Position numbers and translations under genes: made by a program. Below, one piece after another: positions 52,682 to 61,514 of a DNA stretch of 64,000 nt. Below the pieces are notes generated by a model. The model was not told the origin of the DNA. It worked only from the letters and a program-made list of their open reading frames with translations, and did no database searches. The stretch covers positions 3,100,001 to 3,164,000 of the forward strand of contig NZ_CP021874.1 in the NCBI RefSeq assembly GCF_002197645.1, given 5' to 3'. This stretch comes from Enterococcus wangshanyuanii. GTDB lineage: Bacteria; Bacillota; Bacilli; Lactobacillales; Enterococcaceae. The first letter of the stretch is position 1; the number at the start of each line of letters is the position of its first letter.

Positions 52682-53578
52682 ATGCGGACGTATAAAACTC
52701 TTTCTGGTTCTCAAAATTTTCTACTAGAGCTTCAAGAAAATCGTTGGGCAGGAGAGGTTCATAGTACATTTGATCGGACAATAAATATCATTGATGATTC
52801 TGGTACATTATATACGATTGCTACAGCAGAATTAGACGACGCACCAAATACGATACGAGTGGCCAATTTTTTTAAAGATCGATTACAGGTGCCATTGAAT
52901 ACGCGTGTTTTTGTTCAACAGGGTCAGCTAGTAATTGAGGGGGTTGCTGCGATAGCGCTTGACGATGCGAAGAAGTGGCAATATCCGGAAATCATTTTTC
53001 CATCTCAAGAGACTTACCAACAAATAACGTCCCGCATCCGAATAGTTAATCGGTGGTTGGAGCAAATAGAAAGCAAAGGGGGCTATATACTAAATAGTGC
53101 TCAAGCAACTGCTTATGAAAAAATGATGCATACGATGCTTTGGAAAGAAACGGGTCACTTACTTAATTATTTGAAAGAAAAGCAGCTGTTTCAAGCAATG
53201 AAGCAAGTGAATCGAGTTGTCGGATTGGGACCGGGGCTGACACCTTCAGGAGATGATTTTTTAGTTGGTTTAGCACTTATTTTTACAACAACAGATTATC
53301 CGTATCATTCATTGAAACAATGGCTGTTCAATTGTCGGCAAGAGTTAAAAAAGCGAACGAATGAGATTAGTTTTTCTACGCTGGATTGGGCAATCAAAGG
53401 AGCAGCACGTGAACGCTTAGGTGCCTTTTTAAATGAACTTTTTTATGGTGACGATGAAGGAGAGCTTAAAGAGAAGATGTTTGCAGTTTTAGCGATCGGC
53501 TCGACGTCAGGAGGAGATATTCTTTCTGGCATGTTGGCTGGAATAGAGTTTACGCTGGCAGAGGGAAGAGAATGTTGA
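52682..53578 (+). CDS. DUF2877 family protein (AllH/YlbF-like), second copy
   Basis: The protein has 298 residues from the ATG at 52682, with AAGGAGGTG at 52667-52675. GLGPGLTPSGDDFLVGLALIF (about residues 179-199) is the conserved family motif, and WAGEVHSTFDRTINI near the N-terminus matches the first copy at 3031. The C-terminus has GSTSGGDILSG. In E. coli the DUF2877 protein AllH joins FdrA (AllF) and YlbE (AllG) as oxamic transcarbamylase. Here it precedes FdrA by 417 bp, a gap filled by the tandem hairpin units at 53633-53965. Confidence 0.88.
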   Translation: MRTYKTLSGSQNFLLELQENRWAGEVHSTFDRTINIIDDSGTLYTIATAELDDAPNTIRVANFFKDRLQVPLNTRVFVQQGQLVIEGVAAIALDDAKKWQYPEIIFPSQETYQQITSRIRIVNRWLEQIESKGGYILNSAQATAYEKMMHTMLWKETGHLLNYLKEKQLFQAMKQVNRVVGLGPGLTPSGDDFLVGLALIFTTTDYPYHSLKQWLFNCRQELKKRTNEISFSTLDWAIKGAARERLGAFLNELFYGDDEGELKEKMFAVLAIGSTSGGDILSGMLAGIEFTLAEGREC

Positions 53579-53632
53579 ACAGTACGAGACTTTCGGAGAA
53601 AGTGTTGATCAGTTGTATTATCCTGCTGTACA

Positions 53633-53965
53633 GGCTAGCTCTTCGGAAAAAAGATAAATATTGAGTGAGATAAAGAGCATCTCAATCAATATTTCCTATT
53701 TTTCAGTCAGAGCTGGGCAAGCCTTTTCCGCATCTATTGTTATCCAGCTGCACAAATCAATCCTTAGGAAAATAGATAAATTGTCAGTGAGGTAAAAAGC
53801 ACCTCAAAGCCAATTTTCTAATTTTCTACAGGATTAAGCGATTTGTTCCGCATCTATTGTTATCTAGCTGCATGAGCCAGTCTCTCGGAAAAAAGATAAA
53901 ATATAAATGAGGCAAAAAGCACCTCAGTTATATTTTCCTATTTTTCAGTCGAGACTAGACGGCTC
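53633..53965 (+). repeat. Three tandem long-hairpin units between DUF2877 and FdrA genes
   Basis: Unit 1 spans 53633-53723, unit 2 53754-53844 and unit 3 53874-53965, with a repeat period of about 120 bp. Each forms a long imperfect hairpin: outer arms, then GGAAAA-A/T-AGATAAA facing TTTTCTATTTTTC-like sequence, and an apical stem GAGRY with the loop AAARAGC. The outer arms differ between units but pair within each (GGCTAGCTC with GAGCTGGGCAAGCC; AATCAATCC with GGATTAAGCGATT; GAGCCAGTCTC with GAGACTAGACGGCTC), which is compensatory change. Between units lies a conserved single-stranded stretch, TTCCGCATCTATTGTTAT. A structured leader or intercistronic RNA is likely; function is unknown. Confidence 0.8.
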
Positions 53966-53995
53966 ATTCCGCTTTTAAATTAAGGAGGAATTTTT

Positions 53996-55549
53996 ATGTC
54001 AATCAGTATTAAGATTCAACCGAATACTTACATCGATTCTGTGTCTTTGATGGCTTTGTCTACTCGGGCTAATCAATTGGCTGGTGTAGATCAGGCAATC
54101 ATTGCAATGGCAACAGAGATGAATAAAGAAGTGATGAAAAATGTTGGTTTGTTTACCGATGAGGTTGAACAGGCGCAGACAAGTGATTTAGTGATTGCCG
54201 TTGAGGCAGATGCTTCAACGGATTCTGCAGATCTGTTTAAAGAAATCGAGCACTTGATGACAGAGAAAAAAACTAAAAGTTCAGGGCAATCTACGGAACA
54301 GTATACAACGATTGAAACAGCGAAAAAAGCGATACCTGAAGCGAATCTAGCGGTGATCTCAGTTAATGGTCAATATGCTGCTAGAGAAGCGCGGAAAGCA
54401 TTGACAAATGATCTGCATGTTATGATGTTTAGCGATAACGTAAGTGTGCAGGAAGAAATTCAATTAAAAGATTTAGCGCATGAAAAAGGTTTATTGATGA
54501 TGGGACCGGATTGTGGGACAGCGATCATCAATAATATCGGCCTTTGTTTTGCGAATAAAGTTCGTAAGGGCAGCATTGGAATCGTTGGAGCGTCTGGCAC
54601 AGGTAGTCAGGAAATCAGTGTTCGCATCCATGAATTTGGCGAAGGTGTTTCACAATTGATTGGAACGGGGGGACGAGATTTAAGTGAAGCAGTCGGCGGA
54701 CGCATGATGATGGATGCGATCGATGCTTTAGAGGCAGATCCGGATACGAAAGTCATCGTGTTGATTTCTAAACCACCCGCAAAAGCAGTGGAAGAAAAAA
54801 TTCTGACACGGGTTAGACAATCAACGAAGCCAGTAGTGATTTGGTTTATCGGCAGTGAGTCACGCCAAAATGAAGAAGGAATTTATTTTGAAAAAATGTC
54901 TAAGGCAGCGGCATTAAGAGCAGTCACGCTTGCTGGAATCGATGAAAACAGCTTAGATGTTCATCCATTGAATCTGCCGTTGATCGACGAGGTTCGGACA
55001 AAGTTAAATTCAGAACAACGCTATATTCGAGGATTATTTACTGGCGGAACGCTTTGTGATGAAGCGATGTTTACTGCGAAAGAACGTTTCTCCGATGTTT
55101 ACAGCAATATCGCGACAGATGATGAACACTTGCTTCATTTTGGTGATCCTAGTCGTGCTCATACGTTTATTGATTTTGGTGCAGATGAATTCACGAATGG
55201 CAAACCGCATCCAATGATCGATCCGTCAAATCGTATCGCCCGCTTTGTTGAAGAAGCAGCTGATCCAACGGTCGGGGTCATCTTGATGGACTTTGTTTTA
55301 GGATATGGCTCACATACTGATCCAGTGGGTGTGATGGTGCCATATATGAAAGAAGCAAAAGAAAAAGCAGCGGCAGAAGGGCGCCATTTAGAAATCATCG
55401 GTTATGTGTTAGGAACGGATTTAGATAAACAGGATATCAATGAACAAGTCGAAAAATTAACTGCAATTGGCGCAACATATGCCAGCAGCAGCCAAAATGC
55501 CGGATTATTGGCAAGAGAATTTGTTGTGAAAGGGGCAGAACGATCATGA
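53996..55549 (+). CDS. fdrA: FdrA family protein (AllF-like, acyl-CoA synthetase superfamily)
   Basis: The protein has 517 residues, a little shorter than E. coli FdrA. AAGGAGG precedes the ATG. The succinyl-CoA synthetase alpha-like nucleotide domain is seen: GPDCGTAIINNIGLCFAN, IGIVGASGTGSQEIS, IGTGGRDLSEAVGG and VIVLISKPPAKAV (about 170-270). The C-terminus (GVILMDFVLGYGSHTDPVG) is FdrA-specific. In E. coli it is a subunit of oxamic transcarbamylase, which splits oxalurate by phosphate to oxamate and carbamoyl phosphate. It overlaps the DUF1116 gene as ATGA, a strong sign of joint work. Confidence 0.92.
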   Translation: MSISIKIQPNTYIDSVSLMALSTRANQLAGVDQAIIAMATEMNKEVMKNVGLFTDEVEQAQTSDLVIAVEADASTDSADLFKEIEHLMTEKKTKSSGQSTEQYTTIETAKKAIPEANLAVISVNGQYAAREARKALTNDLHVMMFSDNVSVQEEIQLKDLAHEKGLLMMGPDCGTAIINNIGLCFANKVRKGSIGIVGASGTGSQEISVRIHEFGEGVSQLIGTGGRDLSEAVGGRMMMDAIDALEADPDTKVIVLISKPPAKAVEEKILTRVRQSTKPVVIWFIGSESRQNEEGIYFEKMSKAAALRAVTLAGIDENSLDVHPLNLPLIDEVRTKLNSEQRYIRGLFTGGTLCDEAMFTAKERFSDVYSNIATDDEHLLHFGDPSRAHTFIDFGADEFTNGKPHPMIDPSNRIARFVEEAADPTVGVILMDFVLGYGSHTDPVGVMVPYMKEAKEKAAAEGRHLEIIGYVLGTDLDKQDINEQVEKLTAIGATYASSSQNAGLLAREFVVKGAERS

Positions 55550-56970
55550 GTAAAATAACAGAATTATTCAAAGAAGAACCAGTGATCATCGATCTTGGTA
55601 TTGAGACATTTCAAGAAGAACTAGCTGAACAGCACGTCAAAGCCAACTACCTAAATTGGGCACCTCCAGGTCAAGGGAAAGCGAGCATCTTAGCTGCATT
55701 AGAAAAAATTGAAACACCTGAAAATCTCGAAAAGATCAAAAAAGCCAATGAAGAAGCAGTAAATCGGATCATTTCTTCGCAAATTTCACTGATTGGTTAT
55801 GATCAGGCGATCAATGTTGTACCTGGAATGACGAAAAATACCATTTTACATGCCGGACCTCCCATCACTTGGGAAAAAATGAACGGTCCGATGAAAGGTG
55901 CGGTCAAAGGAGCTTTAGTTTTTGAAGGCTTGGCAAAGGATTTAGAGGATGCGGAACGTGTAGCGGCATCTGGTGCCATTATTTTTTCTCCTTGTCATGA
56001 GCATCAATGTGTCGGCTCAATGGCTGGCGTGACTTCTGCTTCTATGTACATGCATATTGTTGAAAATAAAACGTACGGGAATTTAGCTTTTACTAATTTA
56101 AGTGAACAAATGTCTAAAATTTTACGGATGGGTGCCAATGATGAAAGTGTGATCGAACGTCTGATTTGGATGAGAGATATATTTGGCCCGATTTTAAGAG
56201 ATGCAATGAAGTTGTGCAAGGAAGGAATCGATTTGAAATTGATGCTGGCGCAAGCACTGCATATGGGGGATGAATGTCATAATCGTAACAATGCCGGAAC
56301 GACGTTATTGATTCAAGCGCTGACACCTTATATCATTCAAACGGATCATTCGATCGAAGAGATGAAGGAAGTGTTTGATTTTGTTGCCAGCAGTGATTAT
56401 TTTTCAGGCCCAACCTGGATGGCGATGTGTAAAGCAGCTTTAGATTCTGCTGTGGGGATTCCATATAGCACCGTTGTAACAACAATGGCTCGAAATGGAA
56501 CAGAATTTGGCATTCATATCAGCGGAATCGAAGGAAATCCGTGGTTTGTTGGACCTTCTCAAAAAGTGATCGGTCCGATGTTTGCAGGATATAAGCCAGA
56601 AGATGCTGGACTTGATATCGGTGATAGTGCAATCACAGAAACTTATGGAATCGGCGGTTTTGCGATGGCTGCAGCACCCGCAATCGTTGCCTTAGTTGGT
56701 GGAACCATTGAAGATGCATTACGTTTTTCTGTTGAGATGCAAGGCATCACAACCGCTGAAAATCCCAACATTACGATCCCGACCCTTGATTTTATGGGTG
56801 TTCCTTCCGGCATCGACAGTTTAAAAGTGATTCAGACAAATACCTTGCCGATCATCAATACAGCGATTGCCCATAAAGAAGCAGGAATCGGTATGATCGG
56901 TGCAGGTATCACACATCCGCCGATGGAAGCATTTGAAAAAGCGATCATCGCGTTTAGCGAACAATTATAA
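55546..56970 (+). CDS. DUF1116 family protein (AllG/YlbE-like)
   Basis: The protein has 474 residues and starts inside the FdrA stop. YLNWAPPGQGKASI, NVVPGMTKNTILHAGPPITWEKM, GAIIFSPCHEHQCVGSMAGV, GDECHNRNNAGTTLL and AMAAAPAIVALVGG mark DUF1116. The CHEHQCVG Cys/His set and the ECHNR segment could hold an active or metal site. E. coli YlbE (AllG) of this family is needed with FdrA and AllH for oxamic transcarbamylase. The chain is longer than YlbE (about 420) by an N-terminal extension. The gene order DUF2877-FdrA-DUF1116 differs from E. coli but the trio is complete. Confidence 0.9.
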   Translation: MSKITELFKEEPVIIDLGIETFQEELAEQHVKANYLNWAPPGQGKASILAALEKIETPENLEKIKKANEEAVNRIISSQISLIGYDQAINVVPGMTKNTILHAGPPITWEKMNGPMKGAVKGALVFEGLAKDLEDAERVAASGAIIFSPCHEHQCVGSMAGVTSASMYMHIVENKTYGNLAFTNLSEQMSKILRMGANDESVIERLIWMRDIFGPILRDAMKLCKEGIDLKLMLAQALHMGDECHNRNNAGTTLLIQALTPYIIQTDHSIEEMKEVFDFVASSDYFSGPTWMAMCKAALDSAVGIPYSTVVTTMARNGTEFGIHISGIEGNPWFVGPSQKVIGPMFAGYKPEDAGLDIGDSAITETYGIGGFAMAAAPAIVALVGGTIEDALRFSVEMQGITTAENPNITIPTLDFMGVPSGIDSLKVIQTNTLPIINTAIAHKEAGIGMIGAGITHPPMEAFEKAIIAFSEQL

Positions 56971-56991
56971 AATCGAAAGGAGTGAACAATA

Positions 56992-58131
56992 ATGGATGTA
57001 GTAAAAACAGACCAACTCTTATTTGAAGCAATTTCGGCAAATAAAATTGAACAAGTGCATGAATTACTTGCAGAAGGAGCAGAAGTTTCTGTGACAGATG
57101 AAGCCGGACGCTCGCCTTTGATGCTAGCTGTTCAACAAAATAATCTGACACTGGTGAAAGAACTACTTCGTTTTCATGCGGATGTGAATCAAAAGGATAA
57201 TACTAGCCTCTCACCGTTTATCTGCGCAGCAGCGAATGGCTTTGATGACATCGTTTCTGAGCTGCTTCAAGGAGGGGCGGATTTACCGTCAGTGAATCGT
57301 TTTGGCGGAACCGCCTTGCTTCCTTCTAGTGAGAAAGGTTATCTGAAAACCGTTCAGCTCTGTTTAGCAGCGGGAGTACCAGTCGATCATGTCAATCGAT
57401 TGAGTTGGTCAGCGTTATTAGAAGCGACGATTTTAGGAAATGGCGGACGCTTATATCGTGATGTCATTCGAGAGTTAGTTCAGCATCAGGCAGACGTGAA
57501 TCAAACAGATGATGCGGGAAAAAGTGCTCTTGACTACGCAAGAGAGTCAGGAAACGAGCAATTAATTGCGATTCTCGAAAAAAAAGAAATCGAAGCGCCG
57601 TTTTTCCAAAGGACCCGCAGTCTTTTAAGAGAAGATGCTTTTATTCAAGCTTTAGATCTGCTTGAAAAACAAAATCAGACGAACTTAGATGTGCTCTATT
57701 ATTTAGGTTACACTTATCAGCGGTCAAAAGATTACCAGAAAGCGATCGGATATTATAAAAAAGGCTGGCAGCACGAAGCAGAATTTGCTTTTTATCTTGC
57801 GAACACATTTCGTATGATGGGAGAAATAGAGCAAGCACTAAAAGTGTACGACCAAGCGATCAAGACGGATCGAGGCTTCTTTTATCGCTACCACAAATCA
57901 AACTTTTTAAGAGAGTTAGGACGTCATCAAGCAGCAGTCGAATTGATGGATGATTTATTAAAGGATCATCCGGATCGAGTAGATTTCTATTTTCATAAGG
58001 CGAATAGCTTACGCAGTTTAAATCGCCATCAAGAAGCAATTGAAGCGATGGACAAAGCCATCCAGTTAAACCCAGATAATCCATTATTTTCAGAACATAG
58101 AGCGCAGTCACTTCAATTTCTAAAAATCTAA
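56992..58131 (+). CDS. Ankyrin-repeat plus TPR protein
   Basis: The protein has 379 residues; AAAGGAG lies 9 bp before the ATG. Residues 1-190 carry five or six ankyrin repeats (DEAGRSPLMLAVQQNNLTLVKELLR, LSPFICAAANGFDDIVSELLQGGAD, GKSALDYARESGNEQLIAILE). Residues about 210-375 carry four or five TPR-like repeats (LGYTYQRSKDYQKAIGYYKKG, FFYRYHKSNFLRELGRHQAAVE, HKANSLRSLNRHQEAIEAMDKAIQLNPDN). There is no enzyme motif or signal. It is between DUF1116 and the permease, so it is probably a scaffold or protein-protein adaptor for the pathway. Confidence 0.85.
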   Translation: MDVVKTDQLLFEAISANKIEQVHELLAEGAEVSVTDEAGRSPLMLAVQQNNLTLVKELLRFHADVNQKDNTSLSPFICAAANGFDDIVSELLQGGADLPSVNRFGGTALLPSSEKGYLKTVQLCLAAGVPVDHVNRLSWSALLEATILGNGGRLYRDVIRELVQHQADVNQTDDAGKSALDYARESGNEQLIAILEKKEIEAPFFQRTRSLLREDAFIQALDLLEKQNQTNLDVLYYLGYTYQRSKDYQKAIGYYKKGWQHEAEFAFYLANTFRMMGEIEQALKVYDQAIKTDRGFFYRYHKSNFLRELGRHQAAVELMDDLLKDHPDRVDFYFHKANSLRSLNRHQEAIEAMDKAIQLNPDNPLFSEHRAQSLQFLKI

Positions 58132-58156
58132 AGAAAAAGTATTGGAGGAAAAGACA

Positions 58157-59596
58157 ATGGAATCAGTAGAGAAACAAACGATCGACACTGCACCAACTTA
58201 TTCTGCAGAATTACTGCCAAAAACAGGAGCCGATAAGAACTGGGGCGTCTTTAATTACGTAACCTTATGGATGGGTGCTGTTCACAATATTCTTTCCTAT
58301 ATGACCGTAGCAGGATTTTTCCTACTTGGATTAAACACGAAACAAGTATTAGCTGCCGTCATGTTGTCTGCTGTGATCGTTTCCGTATTTTATGTGTTGA
58401 ACGGTGTTGCATCCGCTAAATATGGCTTACCATTTCCTATGTTGCTCCGTTCGGTTTTTGGTGTTAAAGGGGCAATCATTCCATCGCTTTGTCGAGGGTT
58501 GATCGCAGGTGTTGTTTTCTTTGGAACACAAAGCGTGGTGAGTGCCCAATCGCTGGATGTCTTATTCAGCCGAATCATGCCTAATTATATGACTATCGGC
58601 GGCGGGATGACGATTTTAGGAATGCCGGCACCAACGATGCTGAGCTATTTGATCATTTGGTGTGTGACGGTTGCTTTATTTTTAGGCGGAACAAAAGTGT
58701 TAGATAAATTTGGCAACTGGTCTTCACCGATCGTCTATGTCTTTATTGTTGGAGCAGCGATCTGGACGATTCAAATTGCCGGCGGTTTTGGTCCGATTTT
58801 AGCTTACACACCAGCAAATGCGACGAGCAGTCCGATCGTCTTTATCGCCTGTGTCAGTGCTTTAGTGTCAAATTGGGCTGGTCCGATCGTAAATATCGGT
58901 GACTTTACTCAAAAAGCAAAAACACCAAAAGCGATGATCATCGGTTTACCATTAGGCTTTATCTTGTCTTATATATTATTTGCGATCACATGTGTGGGTC
59001 TGATCGCAGGAACGCAAATCGCATTTGGTGAACCGATTTTCAATATCGTAAATGCCTTTGATAAAATCAATAATACGTTTGCTGTTTTCGTCTTGATCCT
59101 AGCCTTGAATATGGGGGCGTTGGCTTTCGTTGTATTTGGGAATCTTTTTCCAGCAGGATTACAAATGTCTTCACTATTTCCCAAAGTATTGGATGTTAAA
59201 AAGGCTGGTGTGTTGACCGCAATTATTGGTACAATGATTTTACCTTGGAAATTAGTGGAAAATGCTTCGACCCTGTTTTATTTTTATAGCTTTATCGGTT
59301 CTATGTTTGGGCCAATCGCAGGAATCATGCTTGCTAGCTTTTATATTGAGCACAAACAAGTGATCAATTTGGACACCATCTATGTAGAAGACGGCGATCT
59401 GGGTGAGTTCAAATCAGGCTATAATAAAAAAGCAATGCTGACTTTAGGAATCAGTTTTGTGATAACGATGTCAGGTGCCTTTTTGCAATCGATTCCATTT
59501 TTGAAAACGATCAATGATTTTGCTTTCTTCTCAGGATTGATCTTTTCATTTGTCGTGTACAGTATTTTAAGCAAAGTAATGAAAGAAACGAACTAG
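58157..59596 (+). CDS. NCS1 family nucleobase/allantoin permease
   Basis: The protein has 479 residues from the ATG at 58157, with GGAGG at 58144; an in-frame TTG at 58142 overlaps it. Twelve spans and the NCS1 landmarks are present: the N-terminal WGVFNYVTLWMGAVHNILSYM, GLPFPMLLRSVFGVKGAIIPSLCRGLI, ALVSNWAGPIVNIGDFTQKA. Family members import cytosine, purines, allantoin, hydantoins or thiamine. Its place after the transcarbamylase-like genes and before a deaminase points to a nucleobase or ureide; which one cannot be read. Confidence 0.88.
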   Translation: MESVEKQTIDTAPTYSAELLPKTGADKNWGVFNYVTLWMGAVHNILSYMTVAGFFLLGLNTKQVLAAVMLSAVIVSVFYVLNGVASAKYGLPFPMLLRSVFGVKGAIIPSLCRGLIAGVVFFGTQSVVSAQSLDVLFSRIMPNYMTIGGGMTILGMPAPTMLSYLIIWCVTVALFLGGTKVLDKFGNWSSPIVYVFIVGAAIWTIQIAGGFGPILAYTPANATSSPIVFIACVSALVSNWAGPIVNIGDFTQKAKTPKAMIIGLPLGFILSYILFAITCVGLIAGTQIAFGEPIFNIVNAFDKINNTFAVFVLILALNMGALAFVVFGNLFPAGLQMSSLFPKVLDVKKAGVLTAIIGTMILPWKLVENASTLFYFYSFIGSMFGPIAGIMLASFYIEHKQVINLDTIYVEDGDLGEFKSGYNKKAMLTLGISFVITMSGAFLQSIPFLKTINDFAFFSGLIFSFVVYSILSKVMKETN

Positions 59597-59613
59597 TATT
59601 GGAGGAAAAAATC

Positions 59614-60072
59614 ATGGATTATATGAAAATGGCAGCAGCTTCGACTGTTTCAGGAATGAAGAAGAAGTACGGTGGACCATTTGGTGCTACGTTAGTTCGA
59701 AAGGGAGAAGTGATCGTATCAGTCAGTAATACGATGATGAAAGATACAGATCCTTCTGCACATGCTGAAATGATCGCTGTGCGGGAAGCCTGTAAAAAGC
59801 TGGATACGATGGATTTATCTGATTGCGAAATTTATGCAACCTGTGAGCCTTGTCCGATGTGTGTGGGCGCAATTCTTTGGGCCGGTATCAAAACAGTATA
59901 TTACTCCAACACGAGAGAAGACGCAGCAAAACATGGGTTTTCAGACATGCATTTACGTCATTATTTAGACGGTACCGATCAAACACCGCTTTCGATGATC
60001 CACACAGGCAACTGTCCAGAATGTGATGAACTGTGGCAAACGTTTGAGAATATTTCTAAAGAATCAGAATAA
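59614..60072 (+). CDS. Nucleoside/nucleobase deaminase (guanine deaminase-like)
   Basis: The protein has 152 residues from the ATG at 59614, with GGAGG at 59601. The CDA-fold zinc site is HAE at 50-52 and PCPMC about 85. The segment AKHGFSDMHLR resembles the GuaD type rather than tRNA adenosine deaminase, and a C-terminal NCPECDELW adds two Cys. Family members deaminate guanine, cytosine or adenine. With the permease it would give an imported base plus deaminated product. It is the last gene of the unit before a terminator. Confidence 0.82.
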   Translation: MDYMKMAAASTVSGMKKKYGGPFGATLVRKGEVIVSVSNTMMKDTDPSAHAEMIAVREACKKLDTMDLSDCEIYATCEPCPMCVGAILWAGIKTVYYSNTREDAAKHGFSDMHLRHYLDGTDQTPLSMIHTGNCPECDELWQTFENISKESE

Positions 60073-60083
60073 CGAAGTGGATC

Positions 60084-60123
60084 AAAAAGAGCTGGTTGCT
60101 AAGGAGCGGTCGGCTCTTTTGTT
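60084..60123 (+). terminator. Rho-independent terminator
   Basis: AAAAGAGC pairs with GCTCTTTT across a 20-base loop that itself can pair partly. It ends the deaminase transcript. Confidence 0.65.
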
Positions 60124-60231
60124 TCGCCGTAGTCTGTGAGAACAAGAGACGGAAAAATCAATTGAAGGGCTAACTGATTTTCTTTTTGAGAGCCGATCTA
60201 GATAGAAGTCGCATAGCGAACTTTTCGTCAC

Positions 60232-60613
60232 ATGATTAATATTTCTGATCTTTTAAAAGAAGATTGGACAGTTTTTTATCAATTAGAGACTGGATAAATA
60301 ATAGAAAGTAGGAGAAATACGAAAGACTTTTTTAGAAGATGGCAGATGAAATAAATCATGATTATGAACATGGATTAGATGTTGAAATCAGATTCTTTAT
60401 TGAATACCAATTAAGGGTCTGTTATTTGATAGGGAGAATGAAGTCTTTATTTTGATGATTACCACAAATGAACTTGAAAAAGAGCAGATATAGCAATTGT
60501 TCATGAAACTTGTCTTTTTTATAGAGTTGCCTCATTTAGCATTCTACATAACAAATCAAACGAATAGCTCATTTCTTATTCAAAAAAGAATTTTGGGTTT
60601 GTCCTCGAGGTAG
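60232..60613 (+). pseudogene. Decayed gene of unknown family
   Basis: A coherent protein can be read only by joining three frames. Frame one from ATG 60232 gives MINISDLLKEDWTVFYQLETG before TAA at 60295. Frame two from 60339 gives MADEINHDYEHGLDVEIRFF. Frame three gives GLLFDRENEVFILMITTNEL, hits TAG at 60491-60493, and goes on as QLFMKLVFFIELPHLAFYIT to TAG at 60611-60613. The composition and mix of acidic and hydrophobic residues look like real coding sequence. So at least two frameshifts and two stops have built up. I do not recognise the family; the original would be about 125 residues. Confidence 0.5.
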
Positions 60614-60807
60614 ATTTTTTTAGTAAATAAGGATTTTAGCAAATTGCCCCATTCACTTATGTCAAATACTAAAAACATTTTCTCCCATCAGAACTGCCTA
60701 TTCTAGTAGAATAACTGCGCTGAATCTGCTACAATAGTCTAGGAGTATAGTCGAGTCTCTATTTTAATAGCGGCAATCAATCTTAACAAAAGAAGGAGAA
60801 CTATAAA

Positions 60808-61371
60808 ATGATAGCAGTAAGTGATCTTAAAGCAGGTATGACGTTTGAACAAGACGGAAAATTGATTCGTGTAATGGAAGCTAGCCATCACAAACCGGGT
60901 AAAGGAAATACCGTTATGCGTATGAAACTAAAGGACGTTCGTACAGGCGCTACCACTGATACAACAATGCGTCCAGATGATAAAGTCAAAAAAGCTTTTA
61001 TCGAAAGTAAACCTGTACAATATCTATACAGTCAAGATGACACAGCGAACTTCATGGATTTAGAAACATACGAACAATATGAAATCCCAACAACTGTGAT
61101 CGAAGATGAATTAAAATATCTTCTAGAAAACATGGAAGTAAAAATTCAATTCTTCGGTTCAGAAGTAATTGGTGTGACATTGCCGACAACAGTTGTTCTG
61201 CGTGTGCAGGAAACACAACCATCGATCAAAGGTGCGACTGTTTCAGGTTCTGGTAAACCTGCTGTGATGGAAACAGGATTAGTTGTCAACGTGCCTGATT
61301 TTATCGAAGCCGATGAATTATTAGAAATCAATACACAAGAAGGTACGTACTTAAAACGTGCATCTAAATAA
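60808..61371 (+). CDS. efp: Elongation factor P
   Basis: The protein has 187 residues, AAGGAG before the ATG. The KOW-like N-terminal domain holds HHKPGKGN with Lys32 at the tip, the residue modified in many bacteria. The two OB domains follow, ending [35 protein letters not shown], a strict EF-P signature. It relieves ribosome stalling at polyproline. The gene stands alone with its own terminator. Modification enzymes are not in the window. Confidence 0.98.
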   Translation: MIAVSDLKAGMTFEQDGKLIRVMEASHHKPGKGNTVMRMKLKDVRTGATTDTTMRPDDKVKKAFIESKPVQYLYSQDDTANFMDLETYEQYEIPTTVIEDELKYLLENMEVKIQFFGSEVIGVTLPTTVVLRVQETQPSIKGATVSGSGKPAVMETGLVVNVPDFIEADELLEINTQEGTYLKRASK

Positions 61372-61384
61372 ACTTGATTTTTTT

Positions 61385-61425
61385 AAGCCTGGAAATAACG
61401 TAATGTTAGATTTCAGGCTTTTTTT
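61385..61425 (+). terminator. Rho-independent terminator
   Basis: AAGCCTGGAAAT pairs with ATTTCAGGCTT and runs into seven T. It ends efp. Confidence 0.85.
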
Positions 61426-61514
61426 GTTGGTGTTCTTGATCTTGACGACAAGGTGAAAGGATTCAAACATGTTATAATAAAAAAGGAAGTTTATTTGTAG
61501 AAAGGGAGAAATCT

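Larger units (their letters stand above)
60073..60807. other. 735-bp intergenic region: terminator, decayed gene, efp promoter
   Basis: It holds a terminator at 60084-60123, remains of a gene at 60232-60613, and the efp upstream region. TACAAT at 60730-60735 is a plausible -10, with no good -35 partner. No other gene is supported. Confidence 0.6.

Noticed and set aside
53633..53965. CRISPR-like tandem repeats
   Set aside because: Only three units with a 120-bp period; the repeat is a long hairpin with variable arms and the spacer is the conserved part, and no cas gene is near.
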